A stretch of 64,000 nt of DNA from Nocardioides piscis (GCF_011300215.1 NZ_CP049866.1:2542001-2606000); one strand, 5' to 3'; numbered from the stretch's first letter, positions 37,837 through 47,213 are shown. Notes: generated by a model from the sequence alone, not told the origin. Made by a program: numbers and translations.

Positions 37837-38866
37837 CTCCCGCCGACTCCGCGGCACCTCCCTGAGCCGCGCCCGGATGGCCGCGATCGGCGGCGGCCTG
37901 GCCGTTGTCGGCGTCGTCCTCGTCGGCCTCGCGTCGACCGCCCTGTCGGGACCGGCAGCCGCGCTGGCCGTCCTCGTCGGCGTGGTGCTCGCCTTCACTG
38001 GCGTCGGCCGACTGGTCTGGGCTGCCCGCCGCAAGCGCGTCGACCTGCTTCCGTGGGTGTGCCTGGTGTGGCTGGCCGGCCTCGGTGTGGCCGCGGTGCT
38101 GGCGCCCTGGCTGCCGCTGCCCGAGGGCCGCAACGCGACGGTGGCCCTGACCGAGCCGATCTTCCTGGAGCCGCTCAAGTACGGCGACCACCCGCTCGGC
38201 ACCAACGGCGCCGGCCTCGACATGCTCTCCCGCGCCGTCTTCGGTGCCCGGACCTCGATGGCGATCTCCATGACCGCCATCGTCATCGGCGTCACCGTCG
38301 GCGGCCTGATCGGCGTGGTGGCCGGCTTCTATCGCAAGCGCGTCGACCTCACCATCGGCATCTTCACCAACGCAGTGCTCGCGGTGCCGCCGCTCATCCT
38401 GCTGATCGCACTGGCAGCCATCCTCGAGCCCGGCATCCGCAACATGGCCCTCGCGCTGGCTCTCCTCACGATCCCGAGCATGGTGCGGGTGGCGCGTGCC
38501 AACACCATCTCCTTCGCGCAGCGCGAGTTCGTGCTCGCCGCGCGGGGGATGGGGGCCACGAAGGCGAGGATCATGTTGCGTGAGCTGGTGCCCAACGTCG
38601 CGCTGCCGCTGTTCTCGATGGCCGTCGTCAGCATCTCCGCCCTCATCGTCGCGGAGGCCTCGTTGAGCTTCCTCGGCCTCGGGATCCCGCAGCCCGAGCC
38701 GACCTGGGGAAACATGATCTCCGAGGCCCAGGCGGGCAACACGATGGAGGACCACCCGGCGATCCTGGTGGTGCCGGGCTTCTTCCTGTTCATGACCGTG
38801 TTCTCGTTCAACCTGCTGGGCGAGAAGGCCCAGCGGCGTTGGGACCCGAGGAGTAGCAAGCTGTGA
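37823..38866 (+). CDS. ABC transporter permease (DppC-like)
   Basis: Second permease, about 347 residues from GTG 37823 (AAGGA six bases upstream); ATG 37829 is an alternative. The N-terminal part is longer than usual, with extra hydrophobic spans before the canonical DppC core, which contains the EAA loop ARGMGATKARIMLRELVPN. It works with the DppB-like protein. Confidence 0.82.
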   Translation: MFMPDSRRLRGTSLSRARMAAIGGGLAVVGVVLVGLASTALSGPAAALAVLVGVVLAFTGVGRLVWAARRKRVDLLPWVCLVWLAGLGVAAVLAPWLPLPEGRNATVALTEPIFLEPLKYGDHPLGTNGAGLDMLSRAVFGARTSMAISMTAIVIGVTVGGLIGVVAGFYRKRVDLTIGIFTNAVLAVPPLILLIALAAILEPGIRNMALALALLTIPSMVRVARANTISFAQREFVLAARGMGATKARIMLRELVPNVALPLFSMAVVSISALIVAEASLSFLGLGIPQPEPTWGNMISEAQAGNTMEDHPAILVVPGFFLFMTVFSFNLLGEKAQRRWDPRSSKL

Positions 38867-39918
38867 CGACGCCGACCCCAGTCCTCAACGAGTCGCAGGC
38901 CGACCGGGCCCGCGGAGACCTGCTGCTCGAGGTCGACGACCTGCGCACGGTCTTCCACACGCCACGCGGCGACGTCTCGGCGGTCGACGGCGTCTCCCTG
39001 CGGCTGCACGCGGGGGAGACGCTCGGCATCGTCGGGGAGTCGGGCTCGGGCAAGTCGGTGCTGGGCCGAACGGTGATGGGGCTCGTGACGTCCGGTCCGA
39101 CCACGACCGTGACCGGCACGGTTCGCCTGGGAGGGCAGGACGTCCACGCCCTGGGTGCGCGTCAGCGCCGCCAGCTGTGGGGACCCAAGGTCGCCATGGT
39201 GTTCCAGGACCCCATGACCTCGCTCAACCCGGTCAAGAAGATCGGCGTGCACCTCACCGAGCCGCTGCGGTTGCACCGCGGGCTGGGCCGCAAGGAGGCC
39301 AGGGAGCGCGCGGTCGACCTGCTCCGCCAGGTGGGCATCCCCGAGCCGCAACGGCGGATGGGCCAATATCCGCACGAGCTGTCCGGTGGCATGCGCCAGC
39401 GTGTGGTCATCGCGATGGCCCTCTCGTGCGACCCCGAGCTGCTGATCGCGGACGAGCCCACCACCGCGCTCGACGTCACGGTCCAGAAGCAGATCCTCGA
39501 CCTGCTCGCGCAGCTCTCGGCCGATCGCCACATGGCGGTCGTCCTGGTCAGCCACGACCTGGGCGCCGTGGTGGGCCGCACCGACCGGGTCGCCGTGATG
39601 TATGCCGGACGGGTGGCCGAGACGTCCCGGACCGCCGACGTCTTCGGTCAGCCGCTGCACCCCTACTCCGAGGCGCTGATCGCCTCCATCCCCCAGCTCG
39701 AGGCTGCCCCGCACTCACTGCTGCGCACGATCGAGGGGAGGCCGCCCGACATGGCGTCACCGCCGCCGGGTTGCCGGTTCGCCCCTCGGTGCCCGCGAGC
39801 GCAGGACCGCTGTCGAGAAGAGCTGCCCCTGCTGCGCGACCCGCGCGTCGGCGCGAGCGGGCCCGAGCACCTGGCGGCCTGCCACTTCCCGCTGTTGACG
39901 ACCGAGGAGGTTCGATGA
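38863..39918 (+). CDS. ABC transporter ATP-binding protein (DppD-like)
   Basis: ATPase of 351 residues: Walker A GESGSGKS, signature LSGGMRQRV, Walker B LLIADEPTTALD, and the oligopeptide C-terminal domain with the Cys cluster GCRFAPRCPRAQDRC. GTG overlaps the permease stop by four bases. Confidence 0.88.
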   Translation: MTTPTPVLNESQADRARGDLLLEVDDLRTVFHTPRGDVSAVDGVSLRLHAGETLGIVGESGSGKSVLGRTVMGLVTSGPTTTVTGTVRLGGQDVHALGARQRRQLWGPKVAMVFQDPMTSLNPVKKIGVHLTEPLRLHRGLGRKEARERAVDLLRQVGIPEPQRRMGQYPHELSGGMRQRVVIAMALSCDPELLIADEPTTALDVTVQKQILDLLAQLSADRHMAVVLVSHDLGAVVGRTDRVAVMYAGRVAETSRTADVFGQPLHPYSEALIASIPQLEAAPHSLLRTIEGRPPDMASPPPGCRFAPRCPRAQDRCREELPLLRDPRVGASGPEHLAACHFPLLTTEEVR

Positions 39919-40931
39919 CCACCCAGGACATGGTGCTGGACGTGCGCGACCTCGTGGTCGAGTTCCCAGTCGGCCGCGGCGAGAAGGTCCACGCTGTGTC
40001 CGGGCTCGACCTGGAGCTTCGAGCGGGGGAGACGCTCGGCATCCTGGGGGAGTCGGGCTGCGGGAAGTCCACCGCCGGCCGGGCGATCATGCAGCTTCCG
40101 CCCCCGACGTCGGGTTCGGTGGGCTTCGACGGCCACGAGCTCGTCGGCCTGCCCGCCCGGACGCTGCGGCGCCGTCGAGCCCGGATGCAGCTGATCATGC
40201 AGGACCCGATCTCCTCGCTCAATCCGCGGCGCAAGGTCAAGGACCTGGTGGCCGAGGGCCTCTCGATCTGGGGCTTCGACGCCTCCCTCCACGACGGCAA
40301 GGACAAGGACACCGTCGTGCGCGAGCTCCTCGAGGCGGTCGGACTGGAGCCCGACGTCGTCTGGGACCGTCGCCCCGACGAGCTCTCGGGCGGGCAGTGC
40401 CAGCGCGTCTGCATCGCTCGGGCCCTGATGATGCGCCCGCGGGTGCTCATCTGTGACGAGCCGGTGTCGAGCCTGGACGTGTCGGTGCAGGCCCAGATCC
40501 TCAACCTCCTCGAGGAGACCAAGGAGCGCTTCTCCTTCAGCATGGTCTTCATCGCCCACGACGTGTCGGTCGTCAAGAACATCAGCGACCGCGTGATGGT
40601 GCTCTATCTCGGCAAGGCCTGCGAGGTGGTGCCCTCGGACGGCATGCACCGCACCTCCGTGCACCCCTACACCCGGATGCTGCTCGCGTCGATCCCCGGC
40701 GCCGAGACCGAGGCGGCTGCCGACGCGTCTTCGTGGGTCGGCGCCTCGGTCAAGACCACTGAGCTTCCATCCCCGCTGAACCCGCCGTCCGGCTGCCGGT
40801 TCCGCACGCGCTGCCCGCTCGCCACCGAGCTGTGCGCGACCGAGGAGCCGAGGCTGCGCGAGATCGCCCCCGGCCACCTCGTCGCGTGCCACCACGTTGC
40901 CACCGGCGAGTCCGGGAGCGCCCTCGCATGA
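39915..40931 (+). CDS. ABC transporter ATP-binding protein (DppF-like)
   Basis: Second ATPase, 338 residues, with Walker A GESGCGKS, signature LSGGQCQRV, Walker B LICDEPVSSLD and a C-terminal GCRFRTRCPLATELC Cys cluster. ATG overlaps the previous stop (ATGA), and the amidase ATG overlaps its own stop, so transporter and amidase are translationally coupled. Confidence 0.88.
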   Translation: MTTQDMVLDVRDLVVEFPVGRGEKVHAVSGLDLELRAGETLGILGESGCGKSTAGRAIMQLPPPTSGSVGFDGHELVGLPARTLRRRRARMQLIMQDPISSLNPRRKVKDLVAEGLSIWGFDASLHDGKDKDTVVRELLEAVGLEPDVVWDRRPDELSGGQCQRVCIARALMMRPRVLICDEPVSSLDVSVQAQILNLLEETKERFSFSMVFIAHDVSVVKNISDRVMVLYLGKACEVVPSDGMHRTSVHPYTRMLLASIPGAETEAAADASSWVGASVKTTELPSPLNPPSGCRFRTRCPLATELCATEEPRLREIAPGHLVACHHVATGESGSALA

Positions 40932-42340
40932 GCGACTGGCAGGACCTCGACGCCGTCGGGCTCGCCGCGGACGTGCGTGCGGGCCGGCTGTCGGCGCGCG
41001 AGTCGGTCGAGACCGCGATCCAGCGCATCGAGCAGCTCGACCCGCGGCTCAACGTGATGGTCGGCCAGCGGTTCGAGGAGGCACTCGGCGACGTTGACCG
41101 CGGGCTGCCCGACGGCCCGCTGACGGGCGTGCCGACCCTGGTGAAGTCGCTCGGCGCCGACGTCGCCGGCCTGCCCACGACCCGCGGGTCTCGGCTGTTC
41201 GCCGACCGGGTGGCGGCTGCCGACTCCGAGCTCGTGCGCCGCTACCGCGCGTCCGGGATGGTCGTGCTCGGCACGACCAACACCCCCGAGCTCGGCCTCA
41301 ACGCCTCCACCGAGTCCGCCCTGCACGGACCCGCGCTCAACCCGTGGCGCGAGACGCACTCCACCGGGGGCTCAAGCGGCGGCTCCGCCGCCGCCGTTGC
41401 TTCCGCAATGGTGCCCGTTGCCCACGCCAACGACGGCGGTGGCTCCATCCGGATCCCGGCCTCCATGTGCGGTCTCTTCGGCCTGAAGCCGAGCCGCGGC
41501 CGGATCTCGCCCGCGCCCTATCCCGCCACGCTGGCCGCGATCACCTCCCACCAGCACGCAGTGACCCGCACCGTGCGCGACAGTGCCCTGCTTCTCGACG
41601 TCTCTGCCGGTCCGCTGGCCGGGGACGCATACGGCATCGCCAGCCCGGCCTCGACCTTCAGCGACGCCGTCGACCGCGACCCCGGCCGTCTGCGGGTCGG
41701 GCTGATGACCAGCCTGACCAACGGCCCCGACACCCATCTCGACTGCGTCGCCGCCGCCGAGCTCGGCGCAAGGCTGCTCGAGTCGCTCGGGCACGAGGTG
41801 GTGGTCCTGCGTCCCTCGTGGGACAGCGCGGCCGTGCAGGCCTCCTCGGGCGTCCTGATGGGCAGCGCCGTCGTGGCCGCCGTCGACGAACGACTCGGCG
41901 AGCTCGGGCGCGACCTGCGCGACGACGACCTGGAGCCCTTCACCCGGCTCCTTCTCGATCACTACCGGACCGTCAGCGGTGCCGACGTCGTCCGCGCGCT
42001 CCAGGGCGCCCAGGCCATCGGTTGGCAGATCGGCAGGCTGTTCGACGAGGTCGACGTGCTGCTGACCCCGACACTGTGCCGGCCCACGCCGGAGCTGGGC
42101 TACCTCGACACCCAGGACCCCGCCGCGATGTATGAGCGCGCGATCCAGTACTCCGGGTGGACGAGCACCTTCAACGTCACCGGCATGCCGGCGATGAGCC
42201 TGCCGCTCGCGCAGGACGCCGCCGGGCTCCCGCTCGGCGTGCAGGTCGTCGCCGACCACGCCCGCGAGGAGCTGCTGCTGTCCCTCGCAGGCCAGGTCGA
42301 GGCAGCTGCTCCGTGGCAGCGCATCGCCCCTCTCGCCTGA
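40928..42340 (+). CDS. amidase signature hydrolase coupled to the ABC importer
   Basis: Cytoplasmic C-N hydrolase of 470 residues. The Ser-cisSer-Lys triad is visible: Lys73 in TLVKSLG, Ser149 in GGSSGGS and the nucleophile Ser173 in DGGGSIRIPAS, spaced as in fatty acid amide hydrolase. No signal peptide is seen. It overlaps the last ATPase gene by four bases and is under the same operator, so it probably hydrolyses an imported amide. In this locus a glycine- or taurine-conjugated steroid acid is a reasonable candidate. Confidence 0.85.
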   Translation: MSDWQDLDAVGLAADVRAGRLSARESVETAIQRIEQLDPRLNVMVGQRFEEALGDVDRGLPDGPLTGVPTLVKSLGADVAGLPTTRGSRLFADRVAAADSELVRRYRASGMVVLGTTNTPELGLNASTESALHGPALNPWRETHSTGGSSGGSAAAVASAMVPVAHANDGGGSIRIPASMCGLFGLKPSRGRISPAPYPATLAAITSHQHAVTRTVRDSALLLDVSAGPLAGDAYGIASPASTFSDAVDRDPGRLRVGLMTSLTNGPDTHLDCVAAAELGARLLESLGHEVVVLRPSWDSAAVQASSGVLMGSAVVAAVDERLGELGRDLRDDDLEPFTRLLLDHYRTVSGADVVRALQGAQAIGWQIGRLFDEVDVLLTPTLCRPTPELGYLDTQDPAAMYERAIQYSGWTSTFNVTGMPAMSLPLAQDAAGLPLGVQVVADHAREELLLSLAGQVEAAAPWQRIAPLA

Positions 42341-42445
42341 GCTCTGGGGTGATGCGCTAGGGCGCGAGCACCCTGGGCCGCCGACAGGAGGCAGCGTGAT
42401 CTTGGCGACCCCATCCGTTCGCTGCGTCGGTGTCGAACCCATGGC

Positions 42446-42694
42446 ATGAGCCAGCCCGACACCATGTTCGCCAGCCGCAGCGTCCCCCGGCACCTCGTGC
42501 GGGGAGCACTGGGCCTGCCGATGATGGTGGCGGCCGTCGCGCTGGTGCCGTGGCTCGGACCGCTCGCGCTCCTGCTTCTCGTGCCTGCCGCGGTGCTGCT
42601 GCGCGGGTGTCCGACGTGCTGGGCCCTCGGCCTCGCCCAGACCTGTGCGCTCAGCCCACGGACGTCAGCGGGTGGGTCGGGACTGCGCCGCTGA
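42446..42694 (+). CDS. small membrane protein with CxxC
   Basis: Unrecognised protein of 82 residues with one or two hydrophobic spans (about 22-52) and a following RGCPTCWALGLAQT stretch. A Gly-Cys-Pro-x-Cys-Trp motif like this occurs in small uncharacterised membrane proteins. No function can be given. Confidence 0.5.
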   Translation: MSQPDTMFASRSVPRHLVRGALGLPMMVAAVALVPWLGPLALLLLVPAAVLLRGCPTCWALGLAQTCALSPRTSAGGSGLRR

Positions 42695-42815
42695 GCCCAC
42701 CCGTGGCCGGAGGTGCGGCGTCGTGATTTGCGGCGGTTTGACGCACGCCGTGGTCGCCGCAGAGCGCGCGAAAGTGATGCGGGGTACCTAGGGATGAAAG
42801 GGGCCCTTTGACATC

Positions 42816-43358
42816 ATGAGCGCTCACCTTCGACCCCGACTGGAGTTTCTGGCAAACATGCTTCGACGGGCGCTTGCGTGGACGCTGGCTCAGTTGCATT
42901 GGCTCCTTGTCGCATTGCTGGTCTCAATGCTGCTCGTAGTCGATGCGACGAGGGCGGAGGCTACGGGCGTCTACCTCGCGGTCGCTTTTGCGGCGGCCGC
43001 ATCCCTTCCCCTTGTGGTCTTGCCGTCCCCGGTTCGAGAGTTCGGGATCCTGGTTGCGGGAGCATCCGTCGCCTGCAGTGGAGCATTGCTGTCGATCCAC
43101 CTCGGGTTCCCAATCAGCGAGCAAGGCCCGTCAGACAAGTCGATGATCAGCGTTCTGCTGTTTTCCCTAGTAGGCGCCTTCTTGGCACTTGCTGGCGGGC
43201 GGCTGCAGGGCATGCTCATGGCTCGAAAGCAATCGCGTGCAATCGAACAGCGTCTGGACGACATTCGCTCGAAACAGGACGAGATCGCGGCCACGCTCGA
43301 GGCCCTCTCGCGGGCCGAGCGATCCGCCCCTAGAAGGAGATGGTTGCGACTCCGGTAG
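42816..43358 (+). CDS. membrane protein with C-terminal coiled coil
   Basis: Unrecognised protein of 180 residues. There are four hydrophobic spans (about 22-42, 50-68, 75-93, 110-127), then a basic, heptad-like C-terminus (RAIEQRLDDIRSKQDEIAATLEAL) ending in Arg-rich residues. Codon use is visibly less GC-rich than in the steroid genes, which suggests separate origin. It has AAGGGG before the ATG. Confidence 0.55.
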   Translation: MSAHLRPRLEFLANMLRRALAWTLAQLHWLLVALLVSMLLVVDATRAEATGVYLAVAFAAAASLPLVVLPSPVREFGILVAGASVACSGALLSIHLGFPISEQGPSDKSMISVLLFSLVGAFLALAGGRLQGMLMARKQSRAIEQRLDDIRSKQDEIAATLEALSRAERSAPRRRWLRLR

Positions 43359-43425
43359 CCGGACAGACCCGATTGCACCGTCGCGGCTTAAACGCTTCCG
43401 TTAGGACCGGTGTCTGTCCAGACTC

Positions 43426-43457
43426 GGTTCGGGCGTTCGGGCGTTCGGGCGTTCAGG
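43426..43457. repeat. four tandem copies of an 8-bp unit
   Basis: GGTTCGGG then CGTTCGGG twice and CGTTCAGG, in the gap between the membrane protein and the HNH gene. It is short and probably slippage-prone. Confidence 0.6.
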
Positions 43458-43486
43458 CGGGACGCGCCTAGGGCGCGGTGGAGGCA

Positions 43487-44518
43487 CTAGGCCGCTAAGA
43501 CGTGCTTGAGGAACAGGGGCCAGTCGTATGGACGTCCTGCGTAGCCACGGGCTTGGAGTGTGAGTTCCAGAGTGCGCTTGAGCGGGTGTGGCGATCGCAT
43601 GATCGCTGCATTGCGCTGCCCCAACCGGGCTACTTCTTCAGGCGTGGGAGGACGGTTGCTTTTCGCGCCGTTGCACGTCGCGTGGGCTGGGGCCAAATTC
43701 CATATGGAGTCGAGATCGAGGTCGGCCCAGCCCAACGGCACGCCGCGACTCATCAGGGAGAACGGGAAGACGTGGTCGACTGCGACGGCGGTGTCTGGCG
43801 CTAGCAGTTCGTCACATATCTGGCATCGATTGTGCTGGAAGCCGCCTAGAGCCTCACGGACGCCAGCGAGCGATCGCCGCCGCAACTTGTCAATGACGGT
43901 GCCGCTGGCAAGGTCCACAGCTACTCCCTCCGTGATGAGGCTGCGTCCAACGCCAGCTGCGAAGGAGCTCTCAACGATTCGCCAGCGTGCCTCCAACTCA
44001 CCGTCAAGAGCAGGACCATCGTCACCTCCGACAAGCCCGAGCATCGCCGGGGTGAGTATCACTTTCCGGCGAGGGCCTCTGCCACGAATCTCGTAGAAGC
44101 GGGTCGGCAGTTGCGTGCCGCCTGCGAGGTTGTGGAACTTCTCCATCACCATGCCGGGCATCGTCCGTGTGGCTGCGTCGATGAGACGCTCGGTCGGATG
44201 CCCGTCTCGCAAGGTCGCTTCTGACTCTTGTCGAGCGATATAAAGGAAGTCCCGCTGTCCCAGTTCTCCTGAGGCTGGAGCCTGCGGCATAGCGACGGCA
44301 CGGGTAGCGAGCGCCAAGGCGTAGGGCCTGGCAAGTTCCGGCAGCGTGACTTCTGCTCGACCGGCTCTAGCTTGTTCGAGCAACGCTTGACCTAGTGCGA
44401 ACTTGTAGGTGCGTGAGTTCGCACCCATCAACACCGCGAGCCGCCAAGCCGTCGTCGGTGTCGGATGGCTGCTGTAGAACTCCACACAGGACAGTATCGA
44501 GTGAAGGGTCGGGACCAT
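43487..44518 (-). CDS. HNH endonuclease domain protein
   Basis: About 343 residues. The HNH core is near residues 244-295: CQICDELLAPDTAVAVDHVFPFS followed by WNLAPAHATCNGAKSNR, giving CxxC, DH, N and a final Cys plus Asn. The N-terminal 240 residues are unrecognised. The ATG used here (44518) overlaps the ATG of the divergent MazG-like gene by two bases. A GTG near 44485 is an alternative start. It may be a restriction-like or other defence nuclease, but no methylase or specificity partner is present. Confidence 0.65.
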   Translation of the reverse strand: MVPTLHSILSCVEFYSSHPTPTTAWRLAVLMGANSRTYKFALGQALLEQARAGRAEVTLPELARPYALALATRAVAMPQAPASGELGQRDFLYIARQESEATLRDGHPTERLIDAATRTMPGMVMEKFHNLAGGTQLPTRFYEIRGRGPRRKVILTPAMLGLVGGDDGPALDGELEARWRIVESSFAAGVGRSLITEGVAVDLASGTVIDKLRRRSLAGVREALGGFQHNRCQICDELLAPDTAVAVDHVFPFSLMSRGVPLGWADLDLDSIWNLAPAHATCNGAKSNRPPTPEEVARLGQRNAAIMRSPHPLKRTLELTLQARGYAGRPYDWPLFLKHVLAA

Positions 44519-44822
44519 GGGCAAATTGGTGAGGGACAAGATCCCGGAGATCATCCGCGCGTCCGGCACGGACCCAGATTGTCGCGTGCTCGAAGCGGAT
44601 GAGTACTTGCCGAGCCTGTTCGCCAAGCTCTTCGAGGAGAGCGAGGAGTTGCGAGCCGCTCCCCGCGCCCATCAGCTCGATGAGCTCGCTGACGTGTATG
44701 AGGTACTCCGAGCGCTGGCAGCAGCCACCAATCACTCGATGTCAGACATCGAACTTGCCGCACAGCGCAAACGGGCTGAGCGTGGCGGATTCGAAGACAG
44801 GATCTGGCTCGAGCGCTGGTGA
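44517..44822 (+). CDS. MazG-like NTP pyrophosphohydrolase
   Basis: Protein of 101 residues. KLVRDKIPEII at the N-terminus, then LFEESEEL and DELADVYEVL give the ExxE...ExxD metal-binding pattern of all-alpha NTP pyrophosphohydrolases. It would hydrolyse an unusual or excess nucleoside triphosphate to the monophosphate. Such stand-alone proteins occur in phages and accessory islands. It is divergent from the HNH nuclease. About 290 bases without a gene follow it. Confidence 0.75.
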   Translation: MGKLVRDKIPEIIRASGTDPDCRVLEADEYLPSLFAKLFEESEELRAAPRAHQLDELADVYEVLRALAAATNHSMSDIELAAQRKRAERGGFEDRIWLERW

Positions 44823-45113
44823 TTCGAACCTGCCGGCTGCCCGGCGCCTGGACTGCCGCTTTCCAGCAAGCCCTTCGCCACGTCCCAAGCGGCGAAAGGA
44901 CGCACTCACGCCAAGCACTCAATGCGGCAGATCCGGATGTTCGCAGAGGCGTCTGCGGGACGGTCGATACAGCGCCGCTCGACTGTCGCAATCCGACGAA
45001 CGCCCACAACCAACCATGAGGTCGGCGCGTCTTAGCAAGGACCGTCGCATGCGACGTACCGTCACCGACACGCTGCCCACCGCCATCGTGGGTTAGCTGA
45101 CCGAGGGGAAACC

Positions 45114-46220
45114 GTGCTTCGACGTTCGATCACATTCGCTGTCACCGCCTGCGTTTCGGGGGCGCTGCTGAGCGCACCGTCCTCGGCCGCTTCGGCCACT
45201 GCCGAGATGTGCCAGGGCCGGCCAGCCACCATCGTTGGCACAGGTCCCGCCGTCGAGGGCACGCCAGGCGACGACGTGATCGTGTCCGGGACGTCTCCGG
45301 TCGTCACGGCCGGAGCCGGGAACGACCTGGTCTGCGTGACTCAGACAACGGGGGCAGCCGCGGCCTCCGAGTATTTTGATGTCTATGTGGATGCGGGAAC
45401 CGGAGACGACATCGTCGACACCACCGCGACGTCCGGTCGGACCAAGGCCCTGCTTGGTTCGGGGGTCGACCGCTATCCGGGCGGCGCGGGTGTGGACATC
45501 GTCGATGGGGACGGAATTGACGACGAGGTGCTCAGTGGTGGCGGTGATGACCACTTAGTCCTTCGGATCGCCGGTGTTTCCAAGACGACGGTGGGCTGGT
45601 ACGACGGCGGGGCCGGTGTGGACATCGTGACGGTGCAGAGCGCGACGGCTGCTTTGGACGTGGCTCTGGACGGGCGGATCCTGGTGGACGGCGTCCAGGC
45701 CGCAGGGCTCAACGGCTTCCACAACGCATACGTGGCAGCGTCGCGCGTCGTCTTGCGGGGCACCGGCGACGACGACCGTCTCTCGGTCACTGGGTGTGAC
45801 CTTCGGATCCACGGCGGCGCCGGCGACGACACCCTGCTCAGGGTGGGCGGTGCCGGGTTCGTGGCGTTGCCACAGTGCGAGGACAAGCTACGGTCGTTCG
45901 GCGGCCCCGGCGACGACAAGATCTATGGAAATACGGACTCCGACCGGCTGTCGGGCAACGCCGGCAATGACGTGCTCACCGGAGACGGTGACCCGGACGT
46001 GCTGCTTGGCGGCCCCGGCCACGACCGGCTCAGAGGCTCATTGGGCGCCGATGTGCTGGAGGGACACGGGGGTGACGACATCCTCGAAGGCGAGGACGGC
46101 AACGACACGATCCTGGGCGGCCGCGGCGGCGACACGGCGTTCGGCGGCGAGGACAAGGACCTATGCATCGCGGAGGTTGAACGCGACTGCGAGAAGCGCA
46201 AGTGGAGGCCCCACGATTGA
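45114..46220 (+). CDS. secreted RTX-type calcium-binding repeat protein
   Basis: Exported protein of 368 residues. A signal peptide (about 26-30 residues, ending in SAASATA) is followed by Gly-Asp-rich nonapeptide repeats such as GGAGDDTLL, GGPGDDKIYG and GGDDILEGEDGND, dense after residue 225. They should form a calcium-filled parallel beta-roll. No enzymatic domain is visible. It may be a surface or matrix protein. Confidence 0.75.
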   Translation: MLRRSITFAVTACVSGALLSAPSSAASATAEMCQGRPATIVGTGPAVEGTPGDDVIVSGTSPVVTAGAGNDLVCVTQTTGAAAASEYFDVYVDAGTGDDIVDTTATSGRTKALLGSGVDRYPGGAGVDIVDGDGIDDEVLSGGGDDHLVLRIAGVSKTTVGWYDGGAGVDIVTVQSATAALDVALDGRILVDGVQAAGLNGFHNAYVAASRVVLRGTGDDDRLSVTGCDLRIHGGAGDDTLLRVGGAGFVALPQCEDKLRSFGGPGDDKIYGNTDSDRLSGNAGNDVLTGDGDPDVLLGGPGHDRLRGSLGADVLEGHGGDDILEGEDGNDTILGGRGGDTAFGGEDKDLCIAEVERDCEKRKWRPHD

Positions 46221-46469
46221 CGGATGTCGCACGACTCTGACGCAGCGGCCCGCCGGCGCTCCGAGTCTCAACGTGCGCACTCTCATCGGCCGCTCTCGAA
46301 ATCAGCCACGCCGGATCGCGGCGAAAAGACCCAACCCGTAGTCCACTGCTCTTGTCCCGCGGGCCTGCTCGACGATCGGCCAAGAACAGCCTCACCTGGT
46401 GCCTGCGGGCGGAAAGACGTCGTCGCTATTGAGTTTCCCCATTCGTGGGTCCTCACGCTGACCGCCTCC

Positions 46470-46475
46470 TACGCT
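46470..46475 (+). promoter_or_regulatory. -10 box for leaderless NYN gene
   Basis: TACGCT, six bases before the ATG at 46482, with no ribosome site. A long in-frame extension upstream is therefore unlikely to be translated. Confidence 0.45.
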
Positions 46476-46481
46476 GACGCA

Positions 46482-47213
46482 ATGGTTGATGAACCGGGCA
46501 GCGCGCACCTCGCAGTTCTCATCGACGCCGACAACGTCTCCTACGCACGCGTGCCCGCGCTCCTAGGAGAGGTCGCGACCCTCGGGCGGGCAACGGTCCG
46601 GCGTATGTACGCGGACTGGACAGAGGATAAGAACCGTGGATGGAAGGACGCTGCGAACGAGCACTCCATCCAGCCGATCCAACAGTTCGCTTACACCACC
46701 GGGAAGAACGCCACCGACAGCGCGATGATCATCGACGCGATGGATCTGCTCTACACGGGGCGCTTCGACGGCTTCTGCCTCGTTTCGTCGGACAGCGACT
46801 TCACCAAACTCGCGTCGCGGCTACGCGAGTCGGGCGTCACGGTCTACGGGTTCGGCGAGCGCAAGACGCCTCACGCGTTCGTGAAGGCCTGCGATCGCTT
46901 CTTCCACATGGATGTCTTGAGCGCGCCGACAGACGATCCCGCACCTCCGGATAGCGAGCAGCGCCCCACAGCTGGAGCTCTGCGTCAGGACACCAAGCTG
47001 CTGAACCTTCTTCGTTCCGCGATACAGGCCCGCTCAGACGCAGACGGCTGGGCACATCTGGCCCAAGTCGGCGCATTCATTGCGAAGCAGGAGCCGGACT
47101 TCGATTCGCGAAACTGGAAGTACGCGAAACTCGTCGATCTCGTCACCGCGATCGGCTTGTTCGAGATCGAGCGCCGCGAGGGTGCGGTGCGAGTTCGCAC
47201 GATCAAGAGGTGA
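46482..47213 (+). CDS. NYN-domain protein with C-terminal OST-HTH/LOTUS-like domain
   Basis: Protein of 243 residues. The NYN (PIN-like) nuclease fold shows its acidic residues in LIDADN (about 13-18), DSAMIIDAMDLL and SSDSDF. The C-terminal ~70 residues (LLNLLRSAIQARSDADGWAHLAQVGAF...) look like an OST-HTH RNA-binding domain. It is probably an RNase or RNA-binding regulator. The family occurs in several defence and RNA-turnover contexts, but nothing adjacent fixes the role. Confidence 0.75.
   Translation: MVDEPGSAHLAVLIDADNVSYARVPALLGEVATLGRATVRRMYADWTEDKNRGWKDAANEHSIQPIQQFAYTTGKNATDSAMIIDAMDLLYTGRFDGFCLVSSDSDFTKLASRLRESGVTVYGFGERKTPHAFVKACDRFFHMDVLSAPTDDPAPPDSEQRPTAGALRQDTKLLNLLRSAIQARSDADGWAHLAQVGAFIAKQEPDFDSRNWKYAKLVDLVTAIGLFEIERREGAVRVRTIKR

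Noticed and set aside
43426..43457. Short tandem repeat considered as a CRISPR fragment
   Set aside because: The units are 8 bp with no spacers and no cas genes.
44818..44840. tRNA-like GATTCGAACCTG at the end of the MazG-like gene
   Set aside because: It resembles a T-loop complement, but no acceptor or anticodon stems can be paired around it.
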